From Lachnospiraceae bacterium UBA4348 (lineage in GTDB: Bacteria > Bacillota > Clostridia > Lachnospirales > Lachnospiraceae): a DNA stretch of 23,062 nucleotides. Under the pieces are notes generated by a model. The model made no database searches and was not told where the DNA came from. It saw nothing but the letters and a program-made list of their open reading frames with translations. Made by a program: the position numbers and the translations under genes. Each line of letters starts with the position of its first letter. Within the stretch, counting starts at the first letter, position 1. Below, piece by piece: positions 22,849-23,062 of the stretch. Location of the stretch: contig DGTA01000027.1 of the NCBI GenBank assembly GCA_002394165.1, forward strand, positions 1 to 23,062, given 5' to 3'.

Positions 22849-23062
22849 ATGTCAGGACATTCAAAGTTCGCCAATATCAAACATAAAAAAGAGAAAAATG
22901 ATGCCGCAAAAGGCAAGATCTTTACTATTATCGGACGCGAGATCGCGATCGCCGTCAAGGAGGGCGGTCCCGATCCTAACAATAACAGCAAGCTGCGCGA
23001 TGTGATCGCCAAGGCTAAAGCCAACAACATGCCCAACGACACCATCGACCGCGGCATCAAGA
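22849..23062 (+). CDS. yebC: YebC/PmpR-family protein, 3'-truncated by window edge
   Basis: Only the first 71 codons are present. The opening MSGHSKFANIKHKKEKNDAAKGK is split-recognisable (22849-22917) as the start of the YebC/TACO1 family, followed by FTIIGREIAIAVKEGG and the NNMPNDTIDRGIK segment. Full members have about 240 residues. Family members were long annotated as transcriptional regulators; more recent work ties them to translation of difficult (for example proline-rich) sequences, as for TACO1. AAAGGAG precedes the ATG at 22849, and the gene has its own promoter. Confidence 0.94.
   Translation, partial: MSGHSKFANIKHKKEKNDAAKGKIFTIIGREIAIAVKEGGPDPNNNSKLRDVIAKAKANNMPNDTIDRGIK

Noticed and set aside
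1..23062. High frequency of GATC across the window as a possible modification or origin signal
   Set aside because: Most instances arise at codon junctions such as AAG-ATC, CTG-ATC and GAG-ATC from the strong preference for ATC isoleucine after G-ending codons. No cluster stands out by eye.
1..23062. tRNA, rRNA, CRISPR, prophage, transposase or attachment sites
   Set aside because: None was found. Genes are tightly packed, gaps are mostly under 60 bases, and the longest (about 175 bases, between the ABC-F gene and rex) is explained by two promoters and leaders.

Overview
The window looks like a core-chromosome segment of a Firmicute, most likely a Lachnospiraceae-type member of the Clostridia. 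The signs are the gene order yicC-remA-gmk-rpoZ, a Rex redox repressor, KtrAB potassium uptake, an RqcH (FbpA) homologue, strong AGGAGG-type ribosome binding sites, sigma-A-like promoters and a G+C content that looks close to one half. The assignment rests on gene content and protein character, not on a database search. I see no tRNA, rRNA, CRISPR array, prophage or insertion sequence, and no gene-free stretch over 300 bases.

Region by region: (1) 1-1841 is the 3' three quarters of leuS with a clear intrinsic terminator. (2) 1933-6797 is a potassium module: ktrB, ktrA, a small one-TM reading frame, a KdpD-like sensor kinase lacking the classical N-terminal KdpD domain, and kdpE. It ends at a very long, nearly perfect hairpin with a GGGTCTGACCC core (6801-6860). 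(3) rqcH (ribosome-associated quality control) is on the minus strand and shares a compact divergent promoter region with the next operon. (4) 8732-17341 is a long tightly packed plus-strand run: yicC, remA, gmk, rpoZ, a DUF308-like membrane protein, rimO, pgsA, an NADP-type icd, and a last translationally coupled pair. That pair is a cytoplasmic protein joining a ParB-like segment to a BMP/PnrA-type nucleoside-binding fold, followed by an atypical metallophosphoesterase. (5) An ABC-F ATPase is on the minus strand, convergent with (4) across a shared hairpin and divergent from rex. (6) rex-nnr-alr forms a plus-strand group linking NADH/NAD+ sensing, NAD(P)HX repair and D-alanine synthesis. (7) The window ends in the first 71 codons of a yebC-family gene with its own promoter.

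Most genes are housekeeping. The part least explained by known biology is the ParB-like/BMP fusion plus phosphoesterase pair (14826-17341), which I propose as a candidate intracellular nucleoside- or nucleotide-sensing system. Second is the small membrane reading frame that runs out of frame into the kinase gene (3993-4295), where loss of one A from an A6 tract would fuse the two.
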